DNA from: OFTM291 sp041741375
GTDB taxonomy: Bacteria; Gemmatimonadota; Gemmatimonadetes; Gemmatimonadales; GWC2-71-9
Direction: 5' to 3'
Assembly: GCA_041741375.1 (NCBI GenBank)
Contig: JBGSKF010000096.1
Span: 1 to 44,576, forward strand
Length of the DNA: 44,576 nt
Shown one piece after another: positions 17,801-25,286 of the stretch. Position 1 is the first letter of the stretch; every line of letters begins with the position of its first letter. The translations under genes were made by a program, and so were the position numbers. The notes under the pieces are model-generated. The model did no database searches. It was given only the letters and a program-made list of their open reading frames with translations, and was not told where the DNA came from.

Positions 17801-17894
17801 GCCGGAAGAACGCGATTCCGCCAAAAAGGACCAGCGCCAGGCTCATCATCCCGGCCAGGACCGGGCGTTGAATCGATATTTCAGGTAACCGCAT
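14823..17894 (-). CDS. RND multidrug-type efflux permease (AcrB/MexB family)
   Basis: 1023 residues, the usual length. The N-terminal segment MRLPEISIQRPVLAGMM and first helix, two large periplasmic loops, and about 12 membrane helices are evident. The proton-relay helix GLVVDDAIVVLENAYRH carries the Asp-Asp pair, and the TM4-TM6 and TM10-TM12 regions (IGLASKNSILLVEYTNQL) are intact. It exports substrates from periplasm or inner membrane using the proton gradient, with the adaptor encoded next. It is the first gene of a unit with adaptor, SnoaL-like protein and oxidase. A TTGTGAA palindrome lies 121 bp upstream. Substrate is unknown. Confidence 0.95.
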   Translation of the reverse strand: MRLPEISIQRPVLAGMMSLALVLFGGIAFFRLSVREFPDVDPPIISVSTGLPGANPRVVESAVTDVLEEELSTVEGLRTITSTSSEQSSNIVLEFVLSRDVESAAQDVRDKVSRVRGRLPREVAEPVIAKQDADAQPFFWLALTGTNYSLMDLSDIADRLVKAPLQTIPGVGRAQVFGERRFAMRVWLSPTALAARGLTVQDVEEAIRTRNVEIPAGRIESSRREFSIRSLGELRTPEEFQEIVVANQGGQLVKLRDLATVELGPRDERGALRFQGETAVAVGVVRQSKANLVEVADAIREALPAIEAALPPGVTITPSFDSSEYVKRTIAETLNTLVLAGVLVVVIIFVFLRNVRATIIPAVAIPVSIIATFALMLALGFTINNFTLLALILAIGLVVDDAIVVLENAYRHQEELHDDPVESARTGTNEIAFAVIATTVALVAVFAPLAFLQGTTGRLFNEFGIALAAAVVVSSFVALSLTPMLCARILRVPETHGPVFQRFEAIFARIADRYAAALGWAVRHRGWILGGAVASLLVAVGAFLVLEREFLPPEDRGSFITTTQAPQGSTLEYTDGYQRQVEAILDATPEVDTYFSVIGFGGNVAGGILFSRLTDWSVRERSTDEVVGSVLPQLFAIPGIQAFAFNPSPLGGGFSAPLQFVVQHPDFDSLTASMQPFLARARQIPGLVNVDINLKVDKPELVVEYERDRMEDLGVGVQAVGSTLETMLGGRRVNTFTRENKLYDVVVQIRPEERATPSDMQNLYVRGTGGELVNLSSVARVAEGVGPSSLLHYNRVRSYTLSASLLPGFTLGAALDSLARAATEVLPRGSATALTGESREFEESGNALYFAFLLALLVVYMVLAAQFESLIHPLTVLMAVPLAVTGALVTLLLAGSTLNLYSQIGMILLIGLASKNSILLVEYTNQLRDRGMDLVEAVCEAGRVRLRPILMTAVSTVFGALPIALGLAAGSESRQPLGYVIVGGILVSTVLTLFLVPIIYIAFEHLRQRVWGTRVAVPSVLEA

Positions 17895-18014
17895 CTGAAT
17901 CAGACGATCCCGATCAGGGAGAACGAATGGGCGTTCACCGATTCGGCAATCGGGACGCTACGGGGACATACGCACTGGACACCTTCGGGGTTTCATCCGG
18001 GGCCGGTTCCGTGC

Positions 18015-18032
18015 TTGTGAATAATTTCACAA
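18015..18032. promoter_or_regulatory. Rex/CRP-like palindrome upstream of the RND unit
   Basis: TTGTGAATAATTTCACAA, perfect 7-bp arms around 4 nt. It fits the Rex redox-repressor consensus TTGTGAA-N4-TTCACAA and also the CRP half sites TGTGA-N6-TCACA. It lies 121 bp before the pump start codon. A second copy with the same flanking GC and A bases is at 40162-40179. Confidence 0.5.
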
Positions 18033-18077
18033 AGTGCAGGCCCAAAAGGAAGGGACGGACGCCGGATGAGGGGAATT

Positions 18078-18147
18078 AGGACAGAGGACAGAGGACAGAG
18101 GACAGAGGACAGAGGACAGAGGACAGAGGACAGAGGACAGAGGACAG
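18078..18147 (+). repeat. ten perfect tandem AGGACAG heptamers
   Basis: Seventy bp made of exactly ten identical 7-nt units with no interruption. Unlike the arrays at gene ends it contains no stop codon in the plus direction. Perfect identity suggests recent expansion or active slippage. Confidence 0.95.
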
Positions 18148-18155
18148 CGAATGGA

Positions 18156-18178
18156 CCCCGGCGTCCGCCGGGGTGACG
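18156..18178 (+). repeat. CCCCGGCG hairpin repeat, copy 2
   Basis: Identical over 23 bp to 7981-8003: an 8-bp CCCCGGCG/CGCCGGGG stem followed by TGACG. Confidence 0.75.
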
Positions 18179-18248
18179 TCTCGTGAGGGGGCGGATTCAG
18201 GATCTGGGCTGAACACCGATCGCCCCACTCCGGCCGAACGCCGTTCGC

Positions 18249-18340
18249 CCCTACTCCCTATTCCCTATTATTCCCTATTCCCTATTCCCTATTCCCTATT
18301 CCCTATTCCCTATATTCCCTATTCCCTATTCCCTACTCCC
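18249..18340 (-). repeat. CCCTATT heptamer array (sense GGGAATA) at the metalloprotease end
   Basis: About twelve CCCTATT/CCCTACT units with two small interruptions (extra ATT at 18270 and a TATATT variant near 18311). The last seven codons and the TAG stop (18319-18321) of the metalloprotease gene lie within the array, so the protein's C-terminal residues are repeat-derived. Confidence 0.92.
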
Positions 18341-20790
18341 TGCACTTCCCCACCCGCTCCAATCGGACTCCCCGGCGGCGCGGGACGCGGCGTGATGGAT
18401 CGGTCCCTCTCCCAGGGACGCTCCAGGAACCGACTGATGTCGTCCGCCAGTTGCAGGGCGTGGGCTCGGGCCATGTCCCCCGCGGCACCGCGCGCCGCCC
18501 CTTCCTCCGTCATCCGGTCCCTCAAGTCAACCAGCTTGAGCCGAGCCATGCCGCTCACCTGCGACATGCCGGCATCGGCGGCGAGTGCCATCAGCCGCTC
18601 GACCACGACGCGCTGCACCGTCCGCCCGATCTCCGCCTCCCAGGGGTTGGCCGCCGGGGTGTCGAACGCCACCGCCACAGTCCGGTCGAGCATCTCGCCG
18701 AGCGACAGGGTGCCGGGGTCGCGCGCGGCCTGGATCACGAGCCGCGCGGCGCGTTCCTCATGGAAGAGGAAGTCGAGCACCATGCCGGTGGCCGCGGCGG
18801 CCGGCGTGAGCGGATCGAAGACGAGTCCCGTCTCCCGGGCAAACAGTTCCCGGTGCAACGGGTAGAGCGCCGGGCGCGGGGGGAGCCGGTCGAGAATGGT
18901 GCCGGGGATCGCCAGGGCCTCCGGCCGCAGGGTGCGGAGCGCGGCGTCGAGCGCGCGTCGCTGTTCCGCGCCGGACACCGGAGTGAGTGGAGGCTGCCCA
19001 TCCCCCCGCAGCGCGTAGGTGTAGGTGACCCCTCCCACCAGTTTCGTCACCGCCTCGACCTGGTAGCGATGGTGCAGATAGAGGGGGACCAGCGCCTCCT
19101 CCAACGTGGCGAGGGGCATGCCCCGCCGGATGGTCCGCTCCCCGAAGCGCTGCAGGGCCACGCGCCGCACCTCCATCATCCGGGCCAGCTCGCCCACCAC
19201 ATCCCGGCCGTTGTCCCACAGATGGGTCTGGGGGTGCGCCGAGCCGGCGGGCCGGGCATCCTGGTCGGTGAGGAAGGTGATTCCCCGGGCCCGGGCGTCC
19301 GCCAGAATCCCCTCCAGACGATCCGCCCTCCCCGCCGCCGGCGGATCTCCGTAGCCCCAGGTGATCGCCACCTTGTCCCACTCCCCGATGCCCACCGCGT
19401 AGGCCGCGGAGAGATCGATCGTTCCATCGGCGCGTACCGTGGCCAGGGGATGGGGATAGTCCATGACCGAGGCGCGGTCCTGCGCGCTGGCGATGTAATT
19501 GTGTGCGAGGCCCAGGGTGTGACCGACCTCGTGAGCGGACAGCTGTCGAATCCGCGCCAGGGCCATCGCCTCGAGTTCGGGCGGGGCCTCGTCTCCCGTC
19601 TCATAGGGGCTCAGGAGGCCCTCGGCGAGGAGAAAGTCCTGCCGGACCCGCAGGGACCCGAGCGACACGTGCCCCTTGATGATCTCCCCGGTCCTCGGAT
19701 CGGAGATCGACGCTCCATAGCTCCATCCCCGGGTGGCCCGGTGCACCCATTGAATCACGTTGTACCGGACATCCATCGGGTCGGCACCCTCCGGCATCAA
19801 TTCCACCCGGAAGGCATTGCGGTATCCCGCCGCCTCAAAGGCCTGGTTCCACCAGCGGGCGCCGTCGAGGAGGGCGGAGCGGATCGGTTCGGGAGCGCCG
19901 CGATCCACGTAATACACGATGGGGGTCACCGGCTCACTGACGGCCGCCTCCGGATTCCTCTTCTGGAGCCGGTGGCGCGAGGCAAACCGCCGGACCACCG
20001 GTTCCCGGATCGGGACGGCGTAATCGGCCCAGGAGACGCCGAAGAAACCGGCGCGCGGATCGTTGGGAAGGGGCTCATACCCCGGCTCCGGGAGGGCGAT
20101 GAAGCTGTGCCGTTCATGGACCGTGAGGGCCTCGGGGCTCGGCGCGATGTCCCGCACCCAGCGGCCGGCGTTGTCCCCCGTGAAGGTGAGCAGCACCTCG
20201 ATCTCGGTGTTGCGGGGAAACGCCTTGGTCCGGGGGGGGTAGACCACGCTCCGGCTGGCATCGAGCCGGTAGGTCCCCTGACGGGTCCGTTGCAGAGTGC
20301 CGGTCACATTGTGGACGTCCCGCAGGGCAAAATCGGTGGCGTCCACCAGAATCCGGTCCCCGGTCGCGGCGGCCACGGTGAACCCCCAGAGAGTGGACCG
20401 CGCGAACGCCTCCTCGACCGCGCGGCGTTCATCCGGGTTGTCGGTCTCGGCGCGGAACCGGGTGTTCGACTCGACCAGCAGGACCCGCGGCCCATAGCGG
20501 ACGAAGCGGACCAGATGCTCTCCCCCGAGCTGCCCCCGGTCGAGGCCGATGTCATTGGAGCCCAGCCCCTGCGGGAGGGACGTGACGTAGAGGAACTCGG
20601 TGTCGAGGGCCGGGATCTCCATCCACACCTTGCCGGTGGCCTGCTCGAGGTGCAGGGGGAAGAGCCCCTCCTGCCGCTCCATCCCCCGCGTCTTGTCGGC
20701 GATGGTGGGAAGCTGCGCACCGGCGGGGAGGACACCGATCGTCGCAAGCAGGAGAGCAGGACAGACGGACAGGCGGACCAGGGAACGCAT
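18319..20790 (-). CDS. secreted zinc metalloprotease, DUF5117/DUF5118 type
   Basis: 823 residues from ATG 20790; an upstream in-frame TTG would precede the signal peptide, so it was rejected. The signal peptide spans residues 1-25 (LLLATIGVLPAGAQ). DUF5118/DUF5117-like regions (GLFPLHLEQATGKVWMEIP, RYGPRVLLVESNTRFRA) precede the gluzincin/metzincin motif HEVGHTLGLAH at about residue 420 with a Met-turn-like SVMDYPHPL. DUF4953-like C-terminal half follows. The family is presumed to degrade extracellular or periplasmic protein. A paralogue with the same layout is at 37033. The C-terminus GVGNRE and the stop come from the heptamer array. Confidence 0.92.
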   Translation of the reverse strand: MRSLVRLSVCPALLLATIGVLPAGAQLPTIADKTRGMERQEGLFPLHLEQATGKVWMEIPALDTEFLYVTSLPQGLGSNDIGLDRGQLGGEHLVRFVRYGPRVLLVESNTRFRAETDNPDERRAVEEAFARSTLWGFTVAAATGDRILVDATDFALRDVHNVTGTLQRTRQGTYRLDASRSVVYPPRTKAFPRNTEIEVLLTFTGDNAGRWVRDIAPSPEALTVHERHSFIALPEPGYEPLPNDPRAGFFGVSWADYAVPIREPVVRRFASRHRLQKRNPEAAVSEPVTPIVYYVDRGAPEPIRSALLDGARWWNQAFEAAGYRNAFRVELMPEGADPMDVRYNVIQWVHRATRGWSYGASISDPRTGEIIKGHVSLGSLRVRQDFLLAEGLLSPYETGDEAPPELEAMALARIRQLSAHEVGHTLGLAHNYIASAQDRASVMDYPHPLATVRADGTIDLSAAYAVGIGEWDKVAITWGYGDPPAAGRADRLEGILADARARGITFLTDQDARPAGSAHPQTHLWDNGRDVVGELARMMEVRRVALQRFGERTIRRGMPLATLEEALVPLYLHHRYQVEAVTKLVGGVTYTYALRGDGQPPLTPVSGAEQRRALDAALRTLRPEALAIPGTILDRLPPRPALYPLHRELFARETGLVFDPLTPAAAATGMVLDFLFHEERAARLVIQAARDPGTLSLGEMLDRTVAVAFDTPAANPWEAEIGRTVQRVVVERLMALAADAGMSQVSGMARLKLVDLRDRMTEEGAARGAAGDMARAHALQLADDISRFLERPWERDRSITPRPAPPGSPIGAGGEVQGVGNRE

Positions 20791-20811
20791 TCGTGCCTCC
20801 AGCGCGGATTC

Positions 20812-20846
20812 AATGAACAATGATCAATGAACGATGATCAGGGAAC
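20812..20846. repeat. heptamer-period repeat AATGAAC/AATGATC
   Basis: Five 7-nt units: AATGAAC, AATGATC, AATGAAC, GATGATC, AGGGAAC. They lie 22 bp upstream of the metalloprotease start codon, in the 124-bp gap after the glycosidase gene. Confidence 0.6.
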
Positions 20847-20882
20847 AATAACTCACCGGGCCCGGAGAGTCCCCACTCCTCT

Positions 20883-20921
20883 CCTCCTCTCTCTCACTCC
20901 TCACTTCTCTTCCCTCACTCC
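20883..20921 (-). repeat. heptamer-period repeat (sense GAGTGAG/GAAGTGA) at the glycosidase end
   Basis: In gene sense the tract reads GGAGTGA, GGGAAGA, GAAGTGA, GGAGTGA and degenerate purine units. The TGA stop of the glycosidase (20915-20917) is in the first unit. Related to the tract at 4751-4836. Confidence 0.7.
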
Positions 20922-23596
20922 TCCGATGGCCCCTCCTGTTCCCGCGCGCGGATCACGGAGTCGAGCAGGGGTGCCACCAGGGCGGTCCATCCCGTCTGGT
21001 GACTCGCCCCCAGTCCCTGCCCCGTTTCCGCGTGGAAGTACTCATGAAACAGGGCCAGGTCCCGGAAGGCGGGATCCGTGGCATACCGGGCATCGCCGCC
21101 ATGGCAGGGCCGGTGGCCCTCGGGATCGGCGCACACGAGGCGAGCCAGGCGCCGGCTCACCTCCCGGGACACCTCCTGCAGGGTGACCCGGTGTCCGGAG
21201 CCCGTGGGGCACTCGACCGTCAACGAGTCGCCGAAGAATCGGTGGTACCGTTCCAGAGCCTCGATGAGGAGGAAGTTGAGCGGGAACCAGACCGGCCCCC
21301 TCCAGTTCGAATTGCCTCCGAAGAGCCCCAGGGTCGACTCCCCGGGCAGATACTCGACCCGATGCACCTCGCCTTCGACGTGCAACTCATACGGATGGGC
21401 CTCGTGGTATCGCGAGAGGGAACGGATTCCAAAGGGCGAGAGGAACTCGGATTCGTCGAGAAGGTAGCCCAGCACCCGGGTGAGACGCTCGCGGGTGGGA
21501 AGCGCCAGGAGCCGCAGACCGCATTCCTCCGGATCCGGGGCACCGAGAGACACGTGCTCGGCAAGGTCCGGGCGGTACGCCAGAAACCATTCCATACGCC
21601 GACGGAAGTCGGGGAGTGCGTCCAGCACCTCCTGATCGAGAATCTCGCAGGCAATGAGTGGAATCAGTCCCACCAGCGAGCGGATGCGCAGAGCGGTCGT
21701 CTGGTCGTCCACGTGGAGCCGGTCGTAGTAGAACCCGTCTTCCTCATCCCACAGTCCATGCCCACCCACTCGATTCATCGCCTCGGCGATCGCGATGAAG
21801 TGCTCGAAGAACTTGGTGGCCATGTCCTCGTAGGCGGGATCCTCCCGGGCGAGTTCCAACGCCATGCTGAGCATCGTCGAGCAGTAGGACGCCATCCACG
21901 CCGTCCCATCCGCCTGCTCAAGATGCCCCCCCGTGGGGAGGGGGCGGCTGCGATCGAACACGCCGATATTGTCGAGCCCCAGGAAGCCCCCGCTGAACAG
22001 GTGGTTCCCCTCATGATCCTTGCGGTTGACCCACCAGGTGAAGTTGAGGAGCAGCTTCTGGAAGGCACGGGCGAGGAAGACGTGATCCCGCCTGCCCCGT
22101 GCGCCGGTCATCTTGTACACCCGCCAGCAGGCCCAGGCATGGACCGGGGGGTTCACATCACCCAAGGCAAATTCGTAGGCGGGAATCTGCCCGTTGGGGT
22201 GCATGTACCATTCGCGGAGGAAGAGCAGCAACTGTCCCTTGGCAAACTCCGGGTCGAGCCGCGCGAAGGGCACCATGTGGAAGGCGAGGTCCCAGGCGGC
22301 ATACCAGGGGTATTCCCACCCGTCGGGCATCGAGATGATGTCACGGTTGTTGAGGTGCCGCCAGTCATGGTTCCGGCCCGTGCGTCTCGTCTCGGGGGGA
22401 GGTGGTTGTGCCGGATCCCCCGCCAGCCACTGGGGCACGTCGTAGTAGTAGAACTTCCGGGTCCAGAGGAGCCCGGCACGGGCCTGGCGCATCACGCGAG
22501 CCTCATCGGGCGTGGTTCCGCCGGGCAGAAGCGAGGCGTGAAATCGGTCCGCTTCCCGCGCCCGCTGGCGCATCACCTGCGCAAATCCCTTCCAGGGCTG
22601 CTCCGGGGACGCGAGAACCGCCTCGGCGCAGAGCCGGAGTTCCACGACGCCCGACTCTCCCGCCTCCAGATCGAGCCGATAGACCCAGGCCGCCTTGGTC
22701 CCGGTTTCCTCCGGATTCACGGCGGTGGTGTCACCCTCCACGAGGTACCGGTGGAAGGCATCCTTGACCCAGGGCGAGCGGTTCGGCACACCGAAGCACC
22801 GGTCGGTATTGGTCTCGTTGTCGGTGAAGAGTGCCGTTGGAACTCCGGCGGTCCCGGAGCGAGCGAGCCAGAGGTAGCGTCCGAGAGTGGCGTGGTCGGC
22901 GAGGATCCGGTCGCGGTCGGGTCCGGTCCGGCGCAGCGTGGGACGGGGCGGGAACTCCTCGCCCGTGCGTCCCCACGACCAGGTGTTGCGGAACCAGAGG
23001 ATCGGCGCCACGGTACAGGGGGCCCGGCGATCGCCCCGGTTGGTGACCGTCACCCGCATGAGCAGGTCCTCCGGATCCCCCTTCGCGTAGTCCACCCGCA
23101 CGTCGAAGTACCGTCCCCCCTCGAAGACACCGGTGTCGGTGATTTCATACTCGGGATCCTCGCGCCCGCGCCGGGCGTTCTCCGCCACCAGGTCCGCGTA
23201 GGGAAACGCCGTCTGGGGATACTTGTAGAGGGCGGAGAGCCAGGACCCGGTGGGCGTTCCATCGAGGTGGTAGTACACCTCCTTCACATCCTCACCATGA
23301 TTTCCCTCCGGTCCGGTCAGACCGAAAAATCGCTCCTTCAGGATCGGATCGTGCCCGTTCCAGAGCGACAGGGCCAGAGCCATGCGACACCGCTCGTCGC
23401 AGACGCCGAGGAGTCCGTCCTCCCCCCAACGGTACACCCGGCTTCGGGCCTGGTCGTGGGGAAAGGCGTCCCACACCGTTCCCTCGGGGGAGTAGTCCTC
23501 CCGAACGGTGCTCCACTGCCGGTCGGCGAGATAGGGGCCCCAGAGACGCCAGGGCAGGGCGGAGGCGAGACGGTGATGTTCAGCGGTTCGGCTCAT
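20915..23596 (-). CDS. GH63-type (MGH1-like) glycoside hydrolase
   Basis: 893 residues from ATG 23596; an in-frame extension of 43 residues upstream has no signal or family character. The C-terminal (alpha/alpha)6 barrel is clear: YPWYAAWDLAFHMVPFARL (Asp expected as general acid), FLGLDNIGVFDRS, GLWDEEDGFYYDRLH, NWRGPVWFPLNFLL and HQTGWTALVAPLL. The N-terminal part is a beta-sandwich. Bacterial members of this length act on alpha-glucosides such as glucosylglycerate- or trehalose-like compounds; the substrate cannot be told. No signal peptide, so cytosolic. It faces away from the overlapping-gene unit at 23768, leaving a 171-bp shared promoter region. Confidence 0.9.
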   Translation of the reverse strand: MSRTAEHHRLASALPWRLWGPYLADRQWSTVREDYSPEGTVWDAFPHDQARSRVYRWGEDGLLGVCDERCRMALALSLWNGHDPILKERFFGLTGPEGNHGEDVKEVYYHLDGTPTGSWLSALYKYPQTAFPYADLVAENARRGREDPEYEITDTGVFEGGRYFDVRVDYAKGDPEDLLMRVTVTNRGDRRAPCTVAPILWFRNTWSWGRTGEEFPPRPTLRRTGPDRDRILADHATLGRYLWLARSGTAGVPTALFTDNETNTDRCFGVPNRSPWVKDAFHRYLVEGDTTAVNPEETGTKAAWVYRLDLEAGESGVVELRLCAEAVLASPEQPWKGFAQVMRQRAREADRFHASLLPGGTTPDEARVMRQARAGLLWTRKFYYYDVPQWLAGDPAQPPPPETRRTGRNHDWRHLNNRDIISMPDGWEYPWYAAWDLAFHMVPFARLDPEFAKGQLLLFLREWYMHPNGQIPAYEFALGDVNPPVHAWACWRVYKMTGARGRRDHVFLARAFQKLLLNFTWWVNRKDHEGNHLFSGGFLGLDNIGVFDRSRPLPTGGHLEQADGTAWMASYCSTMLSMALELAREDPAYEDMATKFFEHFIAIAEAMNRVGGHGLWDEEDGFYYDRLHVDDQTTALRIRSLVGLIPLIACEILDQEVLDALPDFRRRMEWFLAYRPDLAEHVSLGAPDPEECGLRLLALPTRERLTRVLGYLLDESEFLSPFGIRSLSRYHEAHPYELHVEGEVHRVEYLPGESTLGLFGGNSNWRGPVWFPLNFLLIEALERYHRFFGDSLTVECPTGSGHRVTLQEVSREVSRRLARLVCADPEGHRPCHGGDARYATDPAFRDLALFHEYFHAETGQGLGASHQTGWTALVAPLLDSVIRAREQEGPSEE

Positions 23597-23767
23597 CAGA
23601 TTCCGTGAAAGGCGGGTGCGGGAGCAGGATTCCTTCCCCCTCAACGCCGTGGGGGGCGCGGCTGGTTCCGGCCGACAAGCGATGGGTCTCCCCAGGCACC
23701 TTGCCCGCACAGGCATTTCCACCAAACTTGTGGGGGTCGCTCGTCACCGACCACCTTGGGAGAACCC

Positions 23768-24031
23768 GTGCCGGAACCGCTCGCCGAGGCCGTGATCCGC
23801 ATGGCCACAATCTACCTCGGAGTGGGGCTCGTCTTTGCCATACCGTTCGCTTGGCGCTGGGCGGAGCGTCTTGATCCGGTGGCCCGGGAGGGAACACAGG
23901 GCTTCCGGATCCTGCTCCTCCCGGGGGGAGTCCTCCTGTGGCCCTGGCTGGCGGTGCGGCTGCTCCAGCCGGGGCCACACCCTCCGGAGGAACGAAATGC
24001 GCATCGCGGCGGGCGGGACAGCGTCCGGTGA
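23768..24031 (+). CDS. small membrane protein, first gene of the overlapping unit
   Basis: 87 residues from GTG 23768, preceded by GGGAG (23757-23761). Two hydrophobic segments (residues about 9-26 ATIYLGVGLVFAIPFAW and 44-63 LLLPGGVLLWPWLAV) flank a charged loop. No known family recognised. Its TGA overlaps the GTG of the next gene (GTGA). It may be a small subunit of the membrane redox protein encoded two genes later. Confidence 0.65.
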   Translation: MPEPLAEAVIRMATIYLGVGLVFAIPFAWRWAERLDPVAREGTQGFRILLLPGGVLLWPWLAVRLLQPGPHPPEERNAHRGGRDSVR

Positions 24032-24252
24032 TACACTCCCTGCGGACCGCACACCGGTGGGTCTTCCCTCTGATCGCTGTCCTCGTGGCCGCTCTTCTGA
24101 TCGCGGCGCTTGCCCGGCCACGCGGTCCCCTCATCCTGGACCATCCGCCCGAGGGGCTGCAGACAGTTGTCCCGCCGGAGTCTGCCGCCCCAACCGATTC
24201 GGCGGCGCAACCGGCAGGGGGCGCAGATTCCACACCGCGTGAGCCCCGATGA
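24028..24252 (+). CDS. small single-pass membrane protein
   Basis: 74 residues from GTG 24028. One transmembrane helix (about residues 11-28 VFPLIAVLVAALLIAALA) is followed by a Pro/Ala/Ser-rich tail with no homology I recognise. Start overlaps the preceding stop (GTGA) and its own stop overlaps the next ATG (ATGA). This context is the main support that it is real. Confidence 0.6.
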   Translation: MIHSLRTAHRWVFPLIAVLVAALLIAALARPRGPLILDHPPEGLQTVVPPESAAPTDSAAQPAGGADSTPREPR

Positions 24253-25286
24253 GCATCCACTATCAGGCGGTCGGGTGGAACCCCCAGAAGCGAAGAATTG
24301 ATCTCGTGGCCGCGACCGGCACCGGTCTCTTCCTGGTGGTCTTCGGGGCCGTGACCCTGTGGCGATCTCCGACCATGAGCCTGGAGATCGTGCTCATCCG
24401 CGGACTCGCCACCGCGGCGTATCTTCTCCTGCATCTCATTCTCCTGATCGGTCCCCTGACCCGGCTCGATCGACGCTTCCTTCCGCTGCTCTACAACCGC
24501 CGTCATCTCGGCGTGATGGCCTTCGCGCTGGGGCTCGGTCACGCGATCCTGGCCACGCTGCAGTATCATGCCGGCGGCAACGCACCGATACTGGTCAGCC
24601 TCCTGAGCGCCAACCGGTCGCTGGGCTCTCTCTCGAGCTTTCCGTTCGAGCTGCTGGGCATCGCGGCTCTCGGGATCCTCGCCCTTCTGGCCGTCACCAG
24701 CCACGATTTCTGGCTTTCCATTCTGAGTCCTCCCGTCTGGAAACGGCTCCACATGCTGGTTTACCTGGCCTGGGGGCTCCTGGTGGGCCATGTGGCACTC
24801 GGGACCCTCCAGGCGGAAGGGGACCCGATTCTCGCCACCGGTGTGGTGGTTGCTGCCGTCTCGGTGGTCGGGGCTCACCTGGTGGCGGGGTGGAGAGAAC
24901 GCCGGGGCGACCAGATGTTGCCGGCGGATGGCGACGGGTGGGTGGATGCGGGGCCCGCCGGGACAATCCCGGAATCCCGGGCCCGCGTGGTGACCGTGGC
25001 GGGGGAGAGAGTCGCCATCTTCCGGCATCAGAACCGATTGAGCGGGGTTTCCAACGTTTGTCGGCACCAGAACGGTCCTCTCGGCGAGGGGCGGATCCTC
25101 GATGGCTGCATCACCTGCCCCTGGCACGGGTATCAGTACTATCCCGATTCCGGGACTTCACCGCCTCCCTTCACCGACACCATTCCCACCTTCTCGTTGC
25201 GCATCCGGGACGGGAGGGTGGAGGTTCATTCGCGCCCGCACCCACCCGGTACCCGAATCGACCCGGTCCCGCTTCATGACACCTGA
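24249..25286 (+). CDS. ferric-reductase-like membrane domain fused to a Rieske [2Fe-2S] domain
   Basis: 345 residues. Residues about 20-215 form six membrane helices of the ferric reductase-like (MsrQ/YedZ-related) type, with His in helices (LLHLILLIG, LGLGHAILA, WKRLHMLVYL, LLVGHVALG) suited to bind haem b. Residues 240-330 are a Rieske domain with C271-x-H273 and C290-x-x-H293 (CRHQNGPLGEG, CPWHGYQY). The fusion suggests transfer of electrons between a soluble donor and membrane haem. Overlaps: ATGA with the previous gene; the next gene starts 11 bp before its stop. Partner and direction of electron flow are unknown. Confidence 0.88.
   Translation: MSIHYQAVGWNPQKRRIDLVAATGTGLFLVVFGAVTLWRSPTMSLEIVLIRGLATAAYLLLHLILLIGPLTRLDRRFLPLLYNRRHLGVMAFALGLGHAILATLQYHAGGNAPILVSLLSANRSLGSLSSFPFELLGIAALGILALLAVTSHDFWLSILSPPVWKRLHMLVYLAWGLLVGHVALGTLQAEGDPILATGVVVAAVSVVGAHLVAGWRERRGDQMLPADGDGWVDAGPAGTIPESRARVVTVAGERVAIFRHQNRLSGVSNVCRHQNGPLGEGRILDGCITCPWHGYQYYPDSGTSPPPFTDTIPTFSLRIRDGRVEVHSRPHPPGTRIDPVPLHDT

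Larger units (their letters stand above)
17895..18318. other. intergenic region of 424 bp rich in tandem repeats
   Basis: Upstream of the RND unit and downstream of the metalloprotease. It contains an 18-bp palindrome, ten perfect AGGACAG repeats, a CCCCGGCG hairpin repeat and the far part of a CCCTATT array. No ORF is supported, and no clear -35/-10 pair was found for the pump gene. Confidence 0.6.

Noticed and set aside
18078..18147. CRISPR array
   Set aside because: Units are contiguous 7-mers with no spacers and no cas genes are near; the same holds for all other tandem arrays.
20232..20239. G8 tract as phase-variation site in the metalloprotease
   Set aside because: Only eight bases within a GC-rich coding region; similar C8-C9 runs occur in several genes (for example near 10207 and 13635), so it is not exceptional.
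18451..20823. 790-codon plus-strand ORF
   Set aside because: Antisense shadow of the metalloprotease, which has signal peptide, HExxH motif and proper start.
20999..23608. 869-codon plus-strand ORF
   Set aside because: Antisense shadow of the GH63-type gene; composition not protein-like.
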